Shown here: piece by piece, positions 25,511-39,215 of the stretch
How positions within the stretch are numbered: the stretch's first letter is position 1
Layout of the letters: each line of letters opens with the position of its first letter
Assembly (NCBI RefSeq): GCF_001435445.1
Contig: NZ_AZDH01000019.1
Coordinates: forward strand, 25,157 to 89,156
DNA from: Companilactobacillus kimchii DSM 13961 = JCM 10707
GTDB lineage: Bacteria > Bacillota > Bacilli > Lactobacillales > Lactobacillaceae
DNA: 64,000 nt
Direction of reading: 5' to 3'
Made by a program: the position numbers and the translations under genes
Notes under the pieces: model-generated
What the model saw: the letters and a program-made list of their open reading frames with translations, nothing else
The model's database searches: none
What the model was told of the DNA's origin: nothing

Positions 25511-26806
25511 ATGATTGATAGATATGTAACTGAACAAATGAAACCAATTTGGACTGACCAAAACAGATTTCAAGCTTGGCTTGAAGTAGAAATCGCTGCC
25601 GTCGAAGGATGGAGTAAAGAAGGCGAAATTCCTGCTGAAGATGCTAAGTTAATTGCTCAAAATGCTAAGTTTGATGTAGCTGAAATTGCTGAGATTGAAA
25701 AACAAACAAAGCATGATGTAGTTGCTTTTACCAGAGATGTTTCACGTTATTTGGGACCTGAAAGAAAATGGGTTCATTTCGGACTTACTTCCACAGACGT
25801 TGTGGATACAGCTTATGGATATTTGATGAAGCAAGCCAACGATATTATTCGTGAAGATCTAAATGAATTTCTCGAAGTAGTTAGACAAAAAGCTCTTGAA
25901 TATAAAGATACAGTTATGATTGGTAGAACTCATGGTGTGCATGCTGAACCAACTACTTTTGGGTTAGTTTTAGCAAACTGGTATTCTGAAATTAAACGTG
26001 ATATTGAACGTTTCGATCATGCCGCTAAGGGTGTTGAAGCAGGTAAAATCAGTGGTGCTGTTGGTAGTTATGCCAATGTGCCTACTAGTGTTGAAAAATT
26101 TGTTTGTGATAAATTAGGTATTCGTGCTCAAGAGATTTCAACACAAGTATTGCCACGTGATCTTCATGCAGAATACATTCAGACAATGGCTTTGATTGCT
26201 ACATCAATTGAAAGATTTGCACTTGAAGTACGTCATCTTCAAAGAACTGAAGTTAGAGAAGCTGAAGAATATTTTGCTGCTGGACAAAAGGGTTCTAGTG
26301 CTATGCCTCATAAACGTAATCCAATCGGTTCAGAAAATGTAACTGGTTTGGCACGTGTTATCAGAGGTCATGCATTCACAGCCCTAGAAGATGTTCCATT
26401 GTGGCATGAACGTGATATTTCACATTCTTCTGCTGAACGTGTAATCATTCCTGATACGACTGAGTTATTGGATTACATCTTAAGAAGGTTTACTAAAATT
26501 ACTAAAGACCTTACAGTTTTCCCTGACAAGATGTTAGAAGACATGAATATCACTCACGGTTTGATTTACTCACAACGTGTTTTGCTTAAATTAGTTGAAG
26601 CAGGCTATGCTCGTGAACAAGCTTACGATATTGTGCAACCAATGACCGCTAAGGCGTGGGATGAAAAGAAAGACTTCCGTACTATGCTAGAAGCTGATCC
26701 TCGTGTAACTGATAAGTTATCTGAAAAAGATTTGGATGATGCTTTCGATTATCACTGGCACTTACGTAATGTTGATGAAATTTTCAAACGTGTTGGATTA
26801 GAATAA
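25511..26806 (+). CDS. purB: Adenylosuccinate lyase
   Basis: A 431-aa homotetrameric lyase that releases fumarate from adenylosuccinate (giving AMP) and from SAICAR in de novo synthesis. The fumarase/aspartase signature GSSAMPHKRNPIGSE, with the catalytic serine loop, is present at about 260-275. TKHDVVAFTRDVS, HFGLTSTDVVDT and IGRTHGVHAEP are the other conserved blocks. The start ATG 25511 is three bases after the purK stop. Length matches Firmicute PurB. A structured intergenic element follows and probably ends the transcript. Confidence 0.97.
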   Translation: MIDRYVTEQMKPIWTDQNRFQAWLEVEIAAVEGWSKEGEIPAEDAKLIAQNAKFDVAEIAEIEKQTKHDVVAFTRDVSRYLGPERKWVHFGLTSTDVVDTAYGYLMKQANDIIREDLNEFLEVVRQKALEYKDTVMIGRTHGVHAEPTTFGLVLANWYSEIKRDIERFDHAAKGVEAGKISGAVGSYANVPTSVEKFVCDKLGIRAQEISTQVLPRDLHAEYIQTMALIATSIERFALEVRHLQRTEVREAEEYFAAGQKGSSAMPHKRNPIGSENVTGLARVIRGHAFTALEDVPLWHERDISHSSAERVIIPDTTELLDYILRRFTKITKDLTVFPDKMLEDMNITHGLIYSQRVLLKLVEAGYAREQAYDIVQPMTAKAWDEKKDFRTMLEADPRVTDKLSEKDLDDAFDYHWHLRNVDEIFKRVGLE

Positions 26807-26850
26807 AAAATTAAATTAAAGTTCTTTTGGATGAGTGGTTAGTGATTGAT

Positions 26851-27190
26851 TGCCACCCTCCATAAAAAAGCTGATTTGGCTGGAACGTAGTGGGTCGACT
26901 TGAAGCTAATAATTTTTCATTTTATGAAAAATTATGGATCTCCAAGTTCGACCTTATCCTAAGCAATAAATTGCTAAGGATAATTTCACTACTGAGCCAA
27001 TCAGCTTTTTTATTCCGGCTAATTAACTGTTCTGATTATAGAAATGTTGTAGTACTCATGTGTAGATCCATTCTTGAATAAAAAAGAGCATAGTAATACC
27101 GCTCTTTAACGGGTAATATTGGAATTTAATAATTAGTTTCAAAACGTGCCTGCAGCGTTCCAAGGCATTCCCAGTTTTTGTGGAGGACAG
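26851..27190. repeat. Repeat family B element 1 (inverted arms)
   Basis: The left arm TGCCACCCTCC (26851-26861), A6 and GGCTGGAACGTAGTGGG (26878-26894), is echoed in reverse complement on the right by CTGTCCTCC and TGGAACGC (27190-27155 read on the minus strand). The same motif order occurs at 38465-38507 and, inverted, at about 38800-38855. Confidence 0.55.
26866..27013 (+). ncRNA. Structured RNA element with three-way junction and terminator end
   Basis: The outer stem AGCTGATT.GGCT (from 26870) pairs with AGCC.AATCAGCT, extended by GTAGTG/CACTAC. It encloses two hairpins: one with GTCGACTTG/CAAGTTCGAC plus ATAATTTTTC/GAAAAATTAT, the other TTATCCT.AGCAAT/ATTGCT.AGGATAA. The 3' end is CAGCTTTTTTATT, so it also terminates purB transcription. 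The pairing is seen directly; an RNA role beyond termination is inferred. Confidence 0.6.
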
Positions 27191-27348
27191 AAAAATCCAA
27201 GCATATTTCTATTCTTACAAAATTTTAGAAACATACGTTCTAAATTCGACCGTAGTTTTTCGCTCTAGACACAAAAATTTGCTACAATATAAACAGCTAT
27301 TTTAAGTTAAACTAAATTTTTTACACAAAGATTTGAGGGATTTATAAA

Positions 27349-31613
<4,265 letters not shown>

Positions 31614-31623
31614 GAGAACAGTT

Positions 31624-32757
31624 TTGAAAAAATTCTTAAAAACTACATCGTTATTGCTGATGTGTGCACTGCTTTTATCTGCCTGTGGTAACTTACAAAA
31701 TTCGAGTTTGTCATCAGGTGGTGGAGATACAGGTAAGAGTACGGTTCAGACGACATCTTCATCTGACTCAAGTAGTTACGATGTTTTGTTAAGTGGTGGA
31801 AAATATAAAACTAGCCCTATTTCAGGACTTACTGCTGCTGATAATTCTAATCAATTTAATAGTAGAAGTTTCGAAAGTGGCTTGATGAGTTTGTCGAAGA
31901 AACAGTTTTCAACTAACTCGTATGTTTTCCAAGAAGGTCAAGTATTATCCGCTAGTACAGTAACTAATTGGTTAGCAAGAAAGTCTAAAAAGAATTCATC
32001 TGGTTTGAATCCTGCATCAAATGGTTCAACTGATGAAACTAAACGTGCACCAATGTATTTCCAACAAATGTTGGAAGAAGATTACCTCACTAAACAGGAT
32101 GGCAAATACAAATTGGCCGGGATGTCGATTGGTATTGCAATGAACAAAGTCGACTATTACCAAAAGAAGCAATACGGTGCTACTTACAAGACAACCATTA
32201 GTACTGAACAACAAAAGGAACAGGGTCAACGTATTGCTCAAGAAGTCGTTAAACGTCTAAGAGCTAATAAGCAAGTTGGTAATATTCCAATTGTTGTTGG
32301 TTTGTATTCTGTTGCTCCAGAGGATACATTAGTAGGTGGAACATATTTCCAATATGCTGTAAGCAAGAGTAGTTCTTTAGGTAATTGGTCTACGTTGGGG
32401 TATAAGAATCAAATGTTACCAACTGTTAATGGTGAAAATGCTATTAATAGTAGTGATTCAGATGCCTTTACCAATTTTAAAGACAACATTCAAGATTATT
32501 TCCCTAACTTATCAGGTGTAACAGCTCAAGCACATTATGATGGTACTAATTTGAAGTCGATGGATGTAACTATCAATACTCAATTTGATGGTTTAGCTCA
32601 AATTACTAGTTTTACACAATTTGTGCAACAAAGTGCTTCGAAGTACTTACCATCTGGAGCTGACTTAGATATTAATATTCAAACAGTTGATGCGCAACAA
32701 GCCGTTGTAACTCGTACTAATGGTAAGTTCAATTCACACGTTTATAATGCAGATTAA
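31624..32757 (+). CDS. camS: CamS family lipoprotein
   Basis: A 377-aa membrane-attached lipoprotein. The N-terminus has a type II signal peptide with lipobox LSAC, Cys21 being the lipidated residue. The mature domain matches the CamS sex-pheromone family; in enterococci the processed signal peptide acts as a conjugation pheromone (cAM373), while the protein's own role is unclear. The open frame extends upstream into ligA, but AGGAG (31612-31616) sets TTG 31624 as the start. The signal-peptide C-terminus (SLLLMCALLLSAC) could in principle yield a pheromone-like peptide. It lies directly before gatC, as in other Lactobacillales. Confidence 0.92.
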   Translation: MKKFLKTTSLLLMCALLLSACGNLQNSSLSSGGGDTGKSTVQTTSSSDSSSYDVLLSGGKYKTSPISGLTAADNSNQFNSRSFESGLMSLSKKQFSTNSYVFQEGQVLSASTVTNWLARKSKKNSSGLNPASNGSTDETKRAPMYFQQMLEEDYLTKQDGKYKLAGMSIGIAMNKVDYYQKKQYGATYKTTISTEQQKEQGQRIAQEVVKRLRANKQVGNIPIVVGLYSVAPEDTLVGGTYFQYAVSKSSSLGNWSTLGYKNQMLPTVNGENAINSSDSDAFTNFKDNIQDYFPNLSGVTAQAHYDGTNLKSMDVTINTQFDGLAQITSFTQFVQQSASKYLPSGADLDINIQTVDAQQAVVTRTNGKFNSHVYNAD

Positions 32758-32770
32758 AAAGGAGAAACTT

Positions 32771-33070
32771 ATGATTTCAAAAGATGAAATTTTGCACGTT
32801 GCCGCATTGGCTAACTTGAAATTTGAAGATAGTGAAGTTGATAGTTTTGTTAGTCAGTTGGACAAAATCGTTAACATGGAAAGTAAGCTATCTAGTGTTG
32901 ATACAACAGGTGTTGAACCAACATATAATATGGGTGACACTAATACTGTCTTCCGTGAAGATAAGGGTATTCGTACTCAAACTAGAGAACAAATGCTTGA
33001 AAATGTTCCGGAAACTGATAACAACCTTATCAAGGTTCCAACAATTGTTGACAAGGAGGACGATGAATAG
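32771..33070 (+). CDS. gatC: Glutamyl/aspartyl-tRNA amidotransferase subunit C
   Basis: A 99-aa subunit that wraps around GatA and steadies the GatCAB complex, which converts Glu-tRNA(Gln) or Asp-tRNA(Asn) to the amidated forms. It has the usual pattern: [25 protein letters not shown], then VEPTYNM and the EDKGIR segment. AAAGGAGAA precedes ATG 32771; the longer upstream frame is not used. The stop overlaps the GTG of gatA by one base (TAGTG), which couples their translation and helps set stoichiometry. Confidence 0.95.
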   Translation: MISKDEILHVAALANLKFEDSEVDSFVSQLDKIVNMESKLSSVDTTGVEPTYNMGDTNTVFREDKGIRTQTREQMLENVPETDNNLIKVPTIVDKEDDE

Positions 33071-34527
33071 TGGACATCAAAAAAGAAACAATTGCTTCTT
33101 TACATGACAAGTTGGTCAATAAGGATGTAACTGCTGAAGAATTAGCTAATGATGCAATCAACAAGATCAATGCTAATGAAAAGAAACTTAATACATTTAT
33201 TACGGTAAATGATAAGGCTCCCGAAGCTGCTAAAAAAATTGACGAAGATGGTATTAAAGGACCTTTGTCAGGTATTCCGATTGCATTTAAGGATAATATT
33301 GTAACTAACGGCATTAAGACTACTGCTGCAAGTAAGATCTTATATAACTTCATGCCTGTTTATAGTGCTACAGTCCTAGAAAAACTAGAAGCTGCTGGTG
33401 CAGTTGATATTGGTAAGACTAACCTTGATGAGTTTGCCATGGGTTCATCTACTGAAACATCATATTTTGATACTACAGTTAACCCTTGGGATCTAAGTCG
33501 TGTTCCTGGTGGTTCTTCAGGTGGTTCTGCTGCCGCTGTTGCTGCTGGTGAAGTTGTGGCTGCTTTAGGTACAGATACTGGTGGTTCAATCAGACAACCT
33601 GCTGCCTTTAATGGTATTTTTGGTATCAAACCAACTTATGGTCGTGTTTCACGTTGGGGTGTTATCGCCTTTGCTTCAAGTTTGGATCAAGTCGGTGTAC
33701 TTTCAAAACGCGTTGAAGACTCAGCAACTGTTCTTTCAGCAATGGCTGGTCATGATGATCATGATTCAACAAGTTCTGAAAAACCAGTTCCCGATTATCG
33801 TGCAGACTTGAGTAAAGATATGAGCGGCGTTAAAATTGCTGTTCCTAAGGAATTCTGGCATGAAGGTACTCATCCAGAAGTTCTAGAAAATGTTAATAAA
33901 GCATTAGATGCATATAAGAAGATGGGTGCTACTGTGGACGAAGTTAGTCTTCCTTCATTGAAGCATGCCGTTGAAGTTTACTATGTTCTAGCTTCTAGTG
34001 AAGCCTCATCTAATCTTCAAAGATATGATGGTGTTAGATATGGTTTCCGTGCTAAAGATGTTAAGAACATCAAAGATTTATTTGTTAAATCAAGATCAGA
34101 AGGTTTTGGTGATGAAGTAAAACGTCGTATCATGCTTGGTACTTTCGCTCTATCAGCTGGTGCTTATGATGCTTACTTTAAGAAAGCTGCTGAAGTTAGA
34201 ACACTCTTCATTAATGAAATGAACGATGTTCTCAAAGACTATGACTTGATCATGGGACCTTCAACAACAACACCTGCATTCAAGATTGGTGAAAAAGTTG
34301 ACGATCCATTGGCAATGTATATGAACGATATTTTGACAATTCCTGCTAACTTGGCTGGCCTTCCAGCTGCTTCTGTTCCTGCAGGGCTTGCTGACGGACT
34401 ACCTGTTGGTCTACAAATTATCGGTCGTCCATTTGATGAACAATCTGTCTTCAATGCTGCTTATGCATTGCAAGAAGAAAATAAATTCTATGAAAAAATA
34501 CCAACTGCACTCAAGGGGGAAGACTAA
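33070..34527 (+). CDS. gatA: Glutamyl/aspartyl-tRNA amidotransferase subunit A
   Basis: A 485-aa amidase-signature subunit that hydrolyses glutamine and channels the ammonia to GatB. The Ser-cisSer-Lys triad is intact: Lys74 (IAFKDN), Ser149 ([10 protein letters not shown]) and Ser173 ([10 protein letters not shown]). GTG 33070 overlaps the gatC stop; AGGAGG lies 10 bases upstream. The gene ends in TAATG shared with gatB. Full length. Confidence 0.97.
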   Translation: MDIKKETIASLHDKLVNKDVTAEELANDAINKINANEKKLNTFITVNDKAPEAAKKIDEDGIKGPLSGIPIAFKDNIVTNGIKTTAASKILYNFMPVYSATVLEKLEAAGAVDIGKTNLDEFAMGSSTETSYFDTTVNPWDLSRVPGGSSGGSAAAVAAGEVVAALGTDTGGSIRQPAAFNGIFGIKPTYGRVSRWGVIAFASSLDQVGVLSKRVEDSATVLSAMAGHDDHDSTSSEKPVPDYRADLSKDMSGVKIAVPKEFWHEGTHPEVLENVNKALDAYKKMGATVDEVSLPSLKHAVEVYYVLASSEASSNLQRYDGVRYGFRAKDVKNIKDLFVKSRSEGFGDEVKRRIMLGTFALSAGAYDAYFKKAAEVRTLFINEMNDVLKDYDLIMGPSTTTPAFKIGEKVDDPLAMYMNDILTIPANLAGLPAASVPAGLADGLPVGLQIIGRPFDEQSVFNAAYALQEENKFYEKIPTALKGED

Positions 34528-35957
34528 TGAATTTTGAAACAACTATCGGACTAGAAGTCCACGTTGAGTTAAAGACAAAGTCCAAGATGTACAGTCCTTC
34601 ACCAGTTGCTTATGGTGCTGAATCTAATATCAATACCAACGTTATTGACTTTGGTTTTCCAGGAACATTACCAACTGTAAATAAAAATGGCTATCGTTTA
34701 GGTGTCATGGTAGCTTTAGCTTTAAATGCTGAAATTGAACATCATACTCATTTTGATCGTAAGAACTATTTCTATCCAGATAATCCCAAGGCTTACCAAA
34801 TTACACAACAAGATAAACCATTAGGTCATGATGGTTACATCGAGATTGAAATTGATGGTAAAAAGAAGAAAATCGGTGTTGAAGAACTTCACGTCGAAGA
34901 AGATGCTGGTAAGAATACTCACGGTAATAATGGTTATTCTTATGTTGATTTGAACCGTCAGGGTACACCTTTGATTGAAATTGTTTCAAAACCTGATATG
35001 CATTCACCAGAAGAAGCTTATCAATATCTTGAAAATCTACGTAAGATTGTTCAATTTACTGGTGCTTCTGATGTTAAGATGGAAGAAGGTTCAATGCGTG
35101 TTGATACCAATATTTCTATCCGTCCTGTAGGATCAAAAGACTATGGTACTAAGGTTGAGTTGAAAAACTTGAACTCATTTAACCATGTTAAGTTAGGTCT
35201 TGCCTATGAAGAACAACGTCAAGCTGCTATTTTGAAGCAAGGTGGACACATTGGTCAAGAAACAAGACGTTTTGATGAAAAGACTGGCGAAACATTCTTA
35301 ATGCGTGTTAAGTCTGGTGCGGATGATTATCGTTACTTCCCAGAACCAGATCTACCAGATTTTGAAATTTCACCAGAATGGGTTTCAGAAATCAAGGCTA
35401 ACTTGCCTGAAACAGCTACTAAGAGACGTGAACGTTATATTAACGAATTAGGTATTCCTGAATATGATGCTGGCGTTCTTACAGATACTAAGGAAATGTC
35501 AGATTTCTTTGACGAAGCCGTTTCATATAAAGCTAATCCAAAACTAGTTTCTAACTGGTTAATGGGTGAAGTTAATGGATACTTGAATGATAAGAGAATC
35601 GGTTTGCTTGATACTAAGTTGACACCGGAACACTTGGCTAAGATGATTAATTTGATTTCAAATGGTACAATTTCTTCTAAGATTGCCAAAAAGGTATTCC
35701 AAGAAACAATTAGTAATGGTACTGAACCTGAGGAATGGGTTAAGTCTAAGGGACTTGTCCAGGAATCTGATCCAGCCGTATTGAAGCCAATGATTTTGGA
35801 AATTCTTGATAACAATCAACAATCAATTGATGACTTCAAGAATGGTAAAGATCGTGCCGTTGGTTTCTTGATTGGACAAATCATGAAACAAACACATGGA
35901 CAAGCTAATCCAAAGGTTGCTAATAAGCTATTGATGGAAGAGTTAAAGAGTCGTTAG
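34527..35957 (+). CDS. gatB: Glutamyl/aspartyl-tRNA amidotransferase subunit B
   Basis: A 476-aa subunit that phosphorylates and amidates the misacylated tRNA. N-terminal kinase-like domain: [36 protein letters not shown] and [14 protein letters not shown], which include metal and tRNA-end contacts. The C-terminal YqeY-like helical tail covers about 405-476. It begins on the last base of the gatA stop codon (TAATG) with GGGGGAAG as RBS, completing the gatCAB operon. Confidence 0.97.
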   Translation: MNFETTIGLEVHVELKTKSKMYSPSPVAYGAESNINTNVIDFGFPGTLPTVNKNGYRLGVMVALALNAEIEHHTHFDRKNYFYPDNPKAYQITQQDKPLGHDGYIEIEIDGKKKKIGVEELHVEEDAGKNTHGNNGYSYVDLNRQGTPLIEIVSKPDMHSPEEAYQYLENLRKIVQFTGASDVKMEEGSMRVDTNISIRPVGSKDYGTKVELKNLNSFNHVKLGLAYEEQRQAAILKQGGHIGQETRRFDEKTGETFLMRVKSGADDYRYFPEPDLPDFEISPEWVSEIKANLPETATKRRERYINELGIPEYDAGVLTDTKEMSDFFDEAVSYKANPKLVSNWLMGEVNGYLNDKRIGLLDTKLTPEHLAKMINLISNGTISSKIAKKVFQETISNGTEPEEWVKSKGLVQESDPAVLKPMILEILDNNQQSIDDFKNGKDRAVGFLIGQIMKQTHGQANPKVANKLLMEELKSR

Positions 35958-35969
35958 TGAGGGAAAGAT

Positions 35970-36980
35970 ATGCGTCGTGCTAGACTTATTTATAATCCAA
36001 CTTCAGGTCACGAGACCATGAACAGTAATGTTGGAGACATTTTGAATATTATTGAAAAAGCTGGTTATGAGGCTAGTGCTTACCGAACTACACCAAAAAA
36101 GAACTCAGCCAAAAATGAGGCCAGAAGAGTAGCAAAGGAAGGTTTCGATTTAGTCGTTGCTGCTGGTGGTGATGGAACTATTAACGAAGTTGTTAATGGT
36201 ATTGCTGATTTGGAACAACGTCCAGAATTGGCTATTATTCCTGCCGGAACAACTAATGACTATGCTCGTGCCTTAAAGATTCCACGAGATGATGTTGTCG
36301 AAGCTGCCAAGGTTATTTTAAAAGGTCAAAAATTACCAGTTGATATTGGTCAAGCGGGTAAGAAGTACTTTATTAATATTGCCGGTGGTGGCTCAATGAC
36401 TGAGTTAACCTATGAAGTACCATCAGCCTATAAATCTATTTTGGGTTACTTGGCTTACTTGGTTAAAGGTGCAGAAATGTTACCTCGAGTTAGTCCAGTT
36501 GACATGCACATTGAATATGACGATGGTGTTTTTGATGGCAAAGCCACAATGTTTCTAATTGGTTTAACTAATTCAATTGGTGGTATGGAACAAATTGCCC
36601 CTAATTCAGTTATTGGTGATGGAACTTTCTCTTTGATTATTGTTAAGGAAACTAATTTAAGAGATTTAGTTCATTTAATTGCTTTAGTTCTAAACGGTGG
36701 TCGTCACGTTTACAATCCTAAGGTTATTTATACTAAAACTAAGCGAATTTCTGTTCATGCGAATGATGAAAGTCGTTTGATGGTTAACCTTGATGGTGAG
36801 TACGGTGGGGATGCACCAATGGAATTTATCAACTTGCATAATCATTTGAATATTTATGCTAACGTTGATTCAATTCCGCTTAAAGCACGTGATACTCCAA
36901 CGCTTAGTGAAAAAGATGCTGGCGAGAAGATTATCGAAGAAGAACGAAATCTTGACAATAAGAATAAAAATAAGAAATAA
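35970..36980 (+). CDS. dagK: Diacylglycerol kinase (DagK/DgkB type)
   Basis: A 336-aa soluble lipid kinase of the NAD-kinase-like DAGK family. The nucleotide-binding AAGGDGTINEVVNG (about 67-80) is diagnostic, followed by PAGTTNDYARAL. In Firmicutes this enzyme returns diacylglycerol, released by lipoteichoic-acid synthesis, to phosphatidic acid. GAGGGAAAG precedes the ATG, 12 bp after gatB. The tail after about 310 is charged and probably disordered. A weak hairpin follows before the rlmCD start. Confidence 0.94.
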   Translation: MRRARLIYNPTSGHETMNSNVGDILNIIEKAGYEASAYRTTPKKNSAKNEARRVAKEGFDLVVAAGGDGTINEVVNGIADLEQRPELAIIPAGTTNDYARALKIPRDDVVEAAKVILKGQKLPVDIGQAGKKYFINIAGGGSMTELTYEVPSAYKSILGYLAYLVKGAEMLPRVSPVDMHIEYDDGVFDGKATMFLIGLTNSIGGMEQIAPNSVIGDGTFSLIIVKETNLRDLVHLIALVLNGGRHVYNPKVIYTKTKRISVHANDESRLMVNLDGEYGGDAPMEFINLHNHLNIYANVDSIPLKARDTPTLSEKDAGEKIIEEERNLDNKNKNKK

Positions 36981-36991
36981 AAAAGAAATTG

Positions 36992-37023
36992 GGAGTGTAT
37001 CAGTTTTGAACACTTCTTTTTTC
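36992..37023 (+). terminator. Weak hairpin between dagK and rlmCD
   Basis: AGTGT pairs with ACACT around an 11-nt loop, followed by TCTTTTTT. Short stem, so read-through into rlmCD is likely. Confidence 0.4.
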
Positions 37024-37039
37024 TATGTATAGGTGAAAA

Positions 37040-38398
37040 ATGGAAAAACCAAACTTAAAAAAGAATCAAAAATTAGATTTAGATATTCAAGACTTATCGT
37101 ATGAAGGTAAGGGTGTTGCTAAGGTTGACGACTTTACACTCTTTGTTGATAATGCCTTGCCAGGTGAAACAGTTAATGCTGTGATAACTAGAATCAATAA
37201 GAATTTCGGCTTTGCGAGAACTTTGAGTGTCTTGAAAGAGTCTCCTGACCGTGTTCACGATATTGATGCTGTTTATGCACAAACAGGGATTGCCCCATTA
37301 AGCCATTTGAAGTACGATAAGCAACTTGAATTCAAACGTAATCAGGTTGTAACTGATTTCAGCAAAATGGGCTTAAAAGACATTACAGTTAATCCAACTT
37401 TAGGTATGGAATCACCATTCAATTATCGTAATAAAGCTCAAGTGCCTGTTCGCCAAGTTAATGGTAAATTGACTACCGGTTTCTATCGTCGTCGTTCACA
37501 TGACCTAGTGCCAATGGAAAACTTCTTGATTCAAGATACTAAGATTGACGAAGAAATTATTAAAGTACGTGACATTCTTCGTAAATACAAGGTTCGTGGT
37601 TATGATGAACAAAACCAAAAAGGCCAAATTAGAACAATCATGGTTCGCCGTGCTTACTTTACTAATGAAATGATGGTAGTTCTAGTTTCAAGAACTCGTG
37701 ATATTTCACATTACAAAGATATTGCTAAAGAAATCATGGATAATCCAGAAGTTAAGTCATTGTACTTGAATGTTAATTCAAAGAATACCAATGTTATCTT
37801 CGGTCAAGAAATGACTTTATTAGCTGGTAAGAAGTATATTGATGATAAGATTTTAGGACACAAGTATCGCATTTCCCCAAGATCTTTCTACCAAGTAAAT
37901 CCAGTTCAAACACAAAATCTTTACCAATTAGCCATTGATAAAGCTGAATTGACCGGCAAAGAAGAAGTAGTCGATGCCTATTCAGGTATTGGTACAATCG
38001 GACTTTCGTTAGCTAACAAAGCTAAACATGTTACTGGTATCGAAGTAATTGAAGATGCCGTTAAAGATGCTGATCAAAATGCTAAATTAAATGGTATTGA
38101 AAATGCTGACTTTGTTGTTGGTAAGACAGAAGATGTTTTGGATGAGTGGGCTAAAAACAAGATGTCAGTTGATGTCTTGATGGTTGATCCTCCACGTAAA
38201 GGTTTGGCAAATTCATTGATGGACTCATTGAAGAATATCAAACCAAAGAAGATCGTTTATATTAGCTGTAATCCAGCAACTCTAGCACGTGATCTTTCAT
38301 TGTTAAGTGATACATATAATATTGGTGATGTAACACCAGTTGATATGTTCCCAATGACAAATCATATTGAAAGTGTTGTTGCTTTAACAAAGAAATAG
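37040..38398 (+). CDS. rlmCD: 23S rRNA (uracil-5-)-methyltransferase RlmCD/RumA type
   Basis: A 452-aa SAM-dependent RNA methyltransferase. An N-terminal TRAM domain (about 8-65, with the glycine-rich SYEGKGVAKVDDF) binds RNA. The C-terminal Rossmann domain has VDAYSGIGTIGLSLA, the DPPRKGL loop and YISCNPATLARDL with the nucleophilic cysteine. In B. subtilis the single enzyme RlmCD methylates U747 and U1939. The FeS cysteine cluster of E. coli RumA is not evident near the N-terminus, as in other Gram-positive forms. Start ATG 37040 has AGGTG upstream. Confidence 0.93.
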   Translation: MEKPNLKKNQKLDLDIQDLSYEGKGVAKVDDFTLFVDNALPGETVNAVITRINKNFGFARTLSVLKESPDRVHDIDAVYAQTGIAPLSHLKYDKQLEFKRNQVVTDFSKMGLKDITVNPTLGMESPFNYRNKAQVPVRQVNGKLTTGFYRRRSHDLVPMENFLIQDTKIDEEIIKVRDILRKYKVRGYDEQNQKGQIRTIMVRRAYFTNEMMVVLVSRTRDISHYKDIAKEIMDNPEVKSLYLNVNSKNTNVIFGQEMTLLAGKKYIDDKILGHKYRISPRSFYQVNPVQTQNLYQLAIDKAELTGKEEVVDAYSGIGTIGLSLANKAKHVTGIEVIEDAVKDADQNAKLNGIENADFVVGKTEDVLDEWAKNKMSVDVLMVDPPRKGLANSLMDSLKNIKPKKIVYISCNPATLARDLSLLSDTYNIGDVTPVDMFPMTNHIESVVALTKK

Positions 38399-38458
38399 AG
38401 TGTGAAAGTGTTTAAACTTCCAATTCTTACTCCAGACTAAATACCAACTAATATAGTT

Positions 38459-38855
38459 GAAATATGCCGTCGTCCGTAAAAAATTTGTGGGCCGCTGGAA
38501 CGTGGGGACTTTTTACTACCGACTGGTTCGTTGGTTCTAATACTATCTGGTGTTTTAGTATATTTATGAATATAGGAATTTTAAATCAAAAGAACGACTT
38601 TTATTAAGTATTCAAGATATCCTTTACTTGAATCTCTTAATAGAAGCCGTTTTTGTCTTACTAGACTAAAGCGTTTTGCAAAATTACGTATTAAACATAC
38701 TTTAACCAAATTTGAATAGGAATTGTTTAAACGAGTTAATATAAACACTTTTTTTTATTTGTTTCAAAATTGAGAAGAAGAAATAGGGAATAGAACAGTT
38801 CACTAGTCCGGAACAACAAGACCAATCGAACTTGTTGTGGAGGACGGCATATTTC
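38459..38855. repeat. Repeat family B element 2 with 13-bp terminal inverted repeats
   Basis: The arms GAAATATGCCGTC and GACGGCATATTTC are perfect inverses about 370 bp apart. The left arm continues GTCC, A6, then GCCGCTGGAACGTGGGG, matching family B element 1 (26851-26894). The right arm continues into GTCC.CAACAAG/CTTGTTG.GGAC. No obvious target-site duplication. It looks like a small non-coding mobile-element relic or a conserved RNA locus. Confidence 0.55.
38575..38701 (-). repeat. Dispersed palindromic repeat family A, copy 2 (inverted)
   Basis: Read on the minus strand it matches copy 1 (18664-18775) through AGTATGTTTAATA, GTAATTTTG, the palindrome TCTATTAAGAGATTCAAG / CTTGAATACTTAAT and the far flank TTTAAAATT.CTATATT. 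A 20-bp stretch (CGCTTTAGTCTAGTAAGACA on the minus strand) is present only here. Confidence 0.8.
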
Positions 38856-38932
38856 CTCAGCAAATTTATTCATAAAAGGGTAAAAATCGTGTAGTATTTG
38901 ATTGAGGAAATTCTTGAATTAGGGATGATAAG

Positions 38933-39118
38933 ATGAATTATATAATTGGCATCGGTGCCATAGCTTTAGGTATTTGGCAGTTGATAGTTTCTAAGCAATA
39001 TTTCGATAATATGAAAAAACAATCAGCACCAATGATATTTTCATTGATTGCGGTAATTTTTAGTATGCTTTTTGGAGCTTTTGCCATTGTTTTTGGTATT
39101 CTTCGACTCTTTCATTAA
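38933..39118 (+). CDS. Small two-helix membrane protein
   Basis: A 61-aa protein with two hydrophobic helices (about 3-20 and 34-58) joined by a basic loop (KQYFDNMKKQ). AGGGATGATAAG precedes ATG 38933. I do not recognise a family. It may be a small regulator of membrane function or an unrelated hypothetical. It lies upstream of a small XRE repressor with a gap of about 100 bp; the palindrome ATTAACGTTAAT at 39114-39125 overlaps its stop codon and could be the repressor's operator. Confidence 0.65.
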   Translation: MNYIIGIGAIALGIWQLIVSKQYFDNMKKQSAPMIFSLIAVIFSMLFGAFAIVFGILRLFH

Positions 39119-39125
39119 CGTTAAT
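39114..39125. promoter_or_regulatory. Palindrome before the XRE gene
   Basis: ATTAACGTTAAT is a perfect 12-bp palindrome about 55 bp upstream of the -10 box (TATAAT 39180-39185) of the XRE gene. Possible operator; inference only. Confidence 0.3.
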
Positions 39126-39215
39126 CGGTAGAATTGCTACGTTCATAAGTATTTTATGTTTCACTTATTATTTCTGAAATATAATGTTTTCATGATCAAG
39201 AATCGAGGGAACATT

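Larger units (their letters stand above)
26807..27348. other. Long gene-free region between purB and pcrA
   Basis: About 540 bp without a gene. Contents: repeat family B arm (26851-26894), a three-way-junction structure ending in a T-run (26866-27013), a hairpin AAAGAGC/GCTCTTT (27083-27107) whose T-run is on the minus strand, an inverted family B arm (27155-27190), and a weak pcrA promoter (TACAAT near 27287). The 63-codon frame inside has no RBS and is not called. Confidence 0.6.
38399..38932. other. Long gene-free region with nested repeats
   Basis: About 530 bp with no gene. It holds a repeat family B element bounded by GAAATATGCCGTC (38459-38471) and its exact inverse GACGGCATATTTC (38843-38855). 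Nested inside are family A copy 2 (38575-38701), the 16-mer GTGGGGACTTTTTACT shared with 15361, and a hairpin with CAACAAG/CTTGTTG stem (38814-38837). Confidence 0.65.

Noticed and set aside
26890-27081. 63-codon open frame between purB and pcrA
   Set aside because: No ribosome binding site, and it lies across the three-way-junction structure whose stems explain its sequence.
32720-32770. Upstream in-frame extension of gatC
   Set aside because: It overlaps the end of camS and lacks an RBS; AAAGGAGAA fixes the start at 32771.
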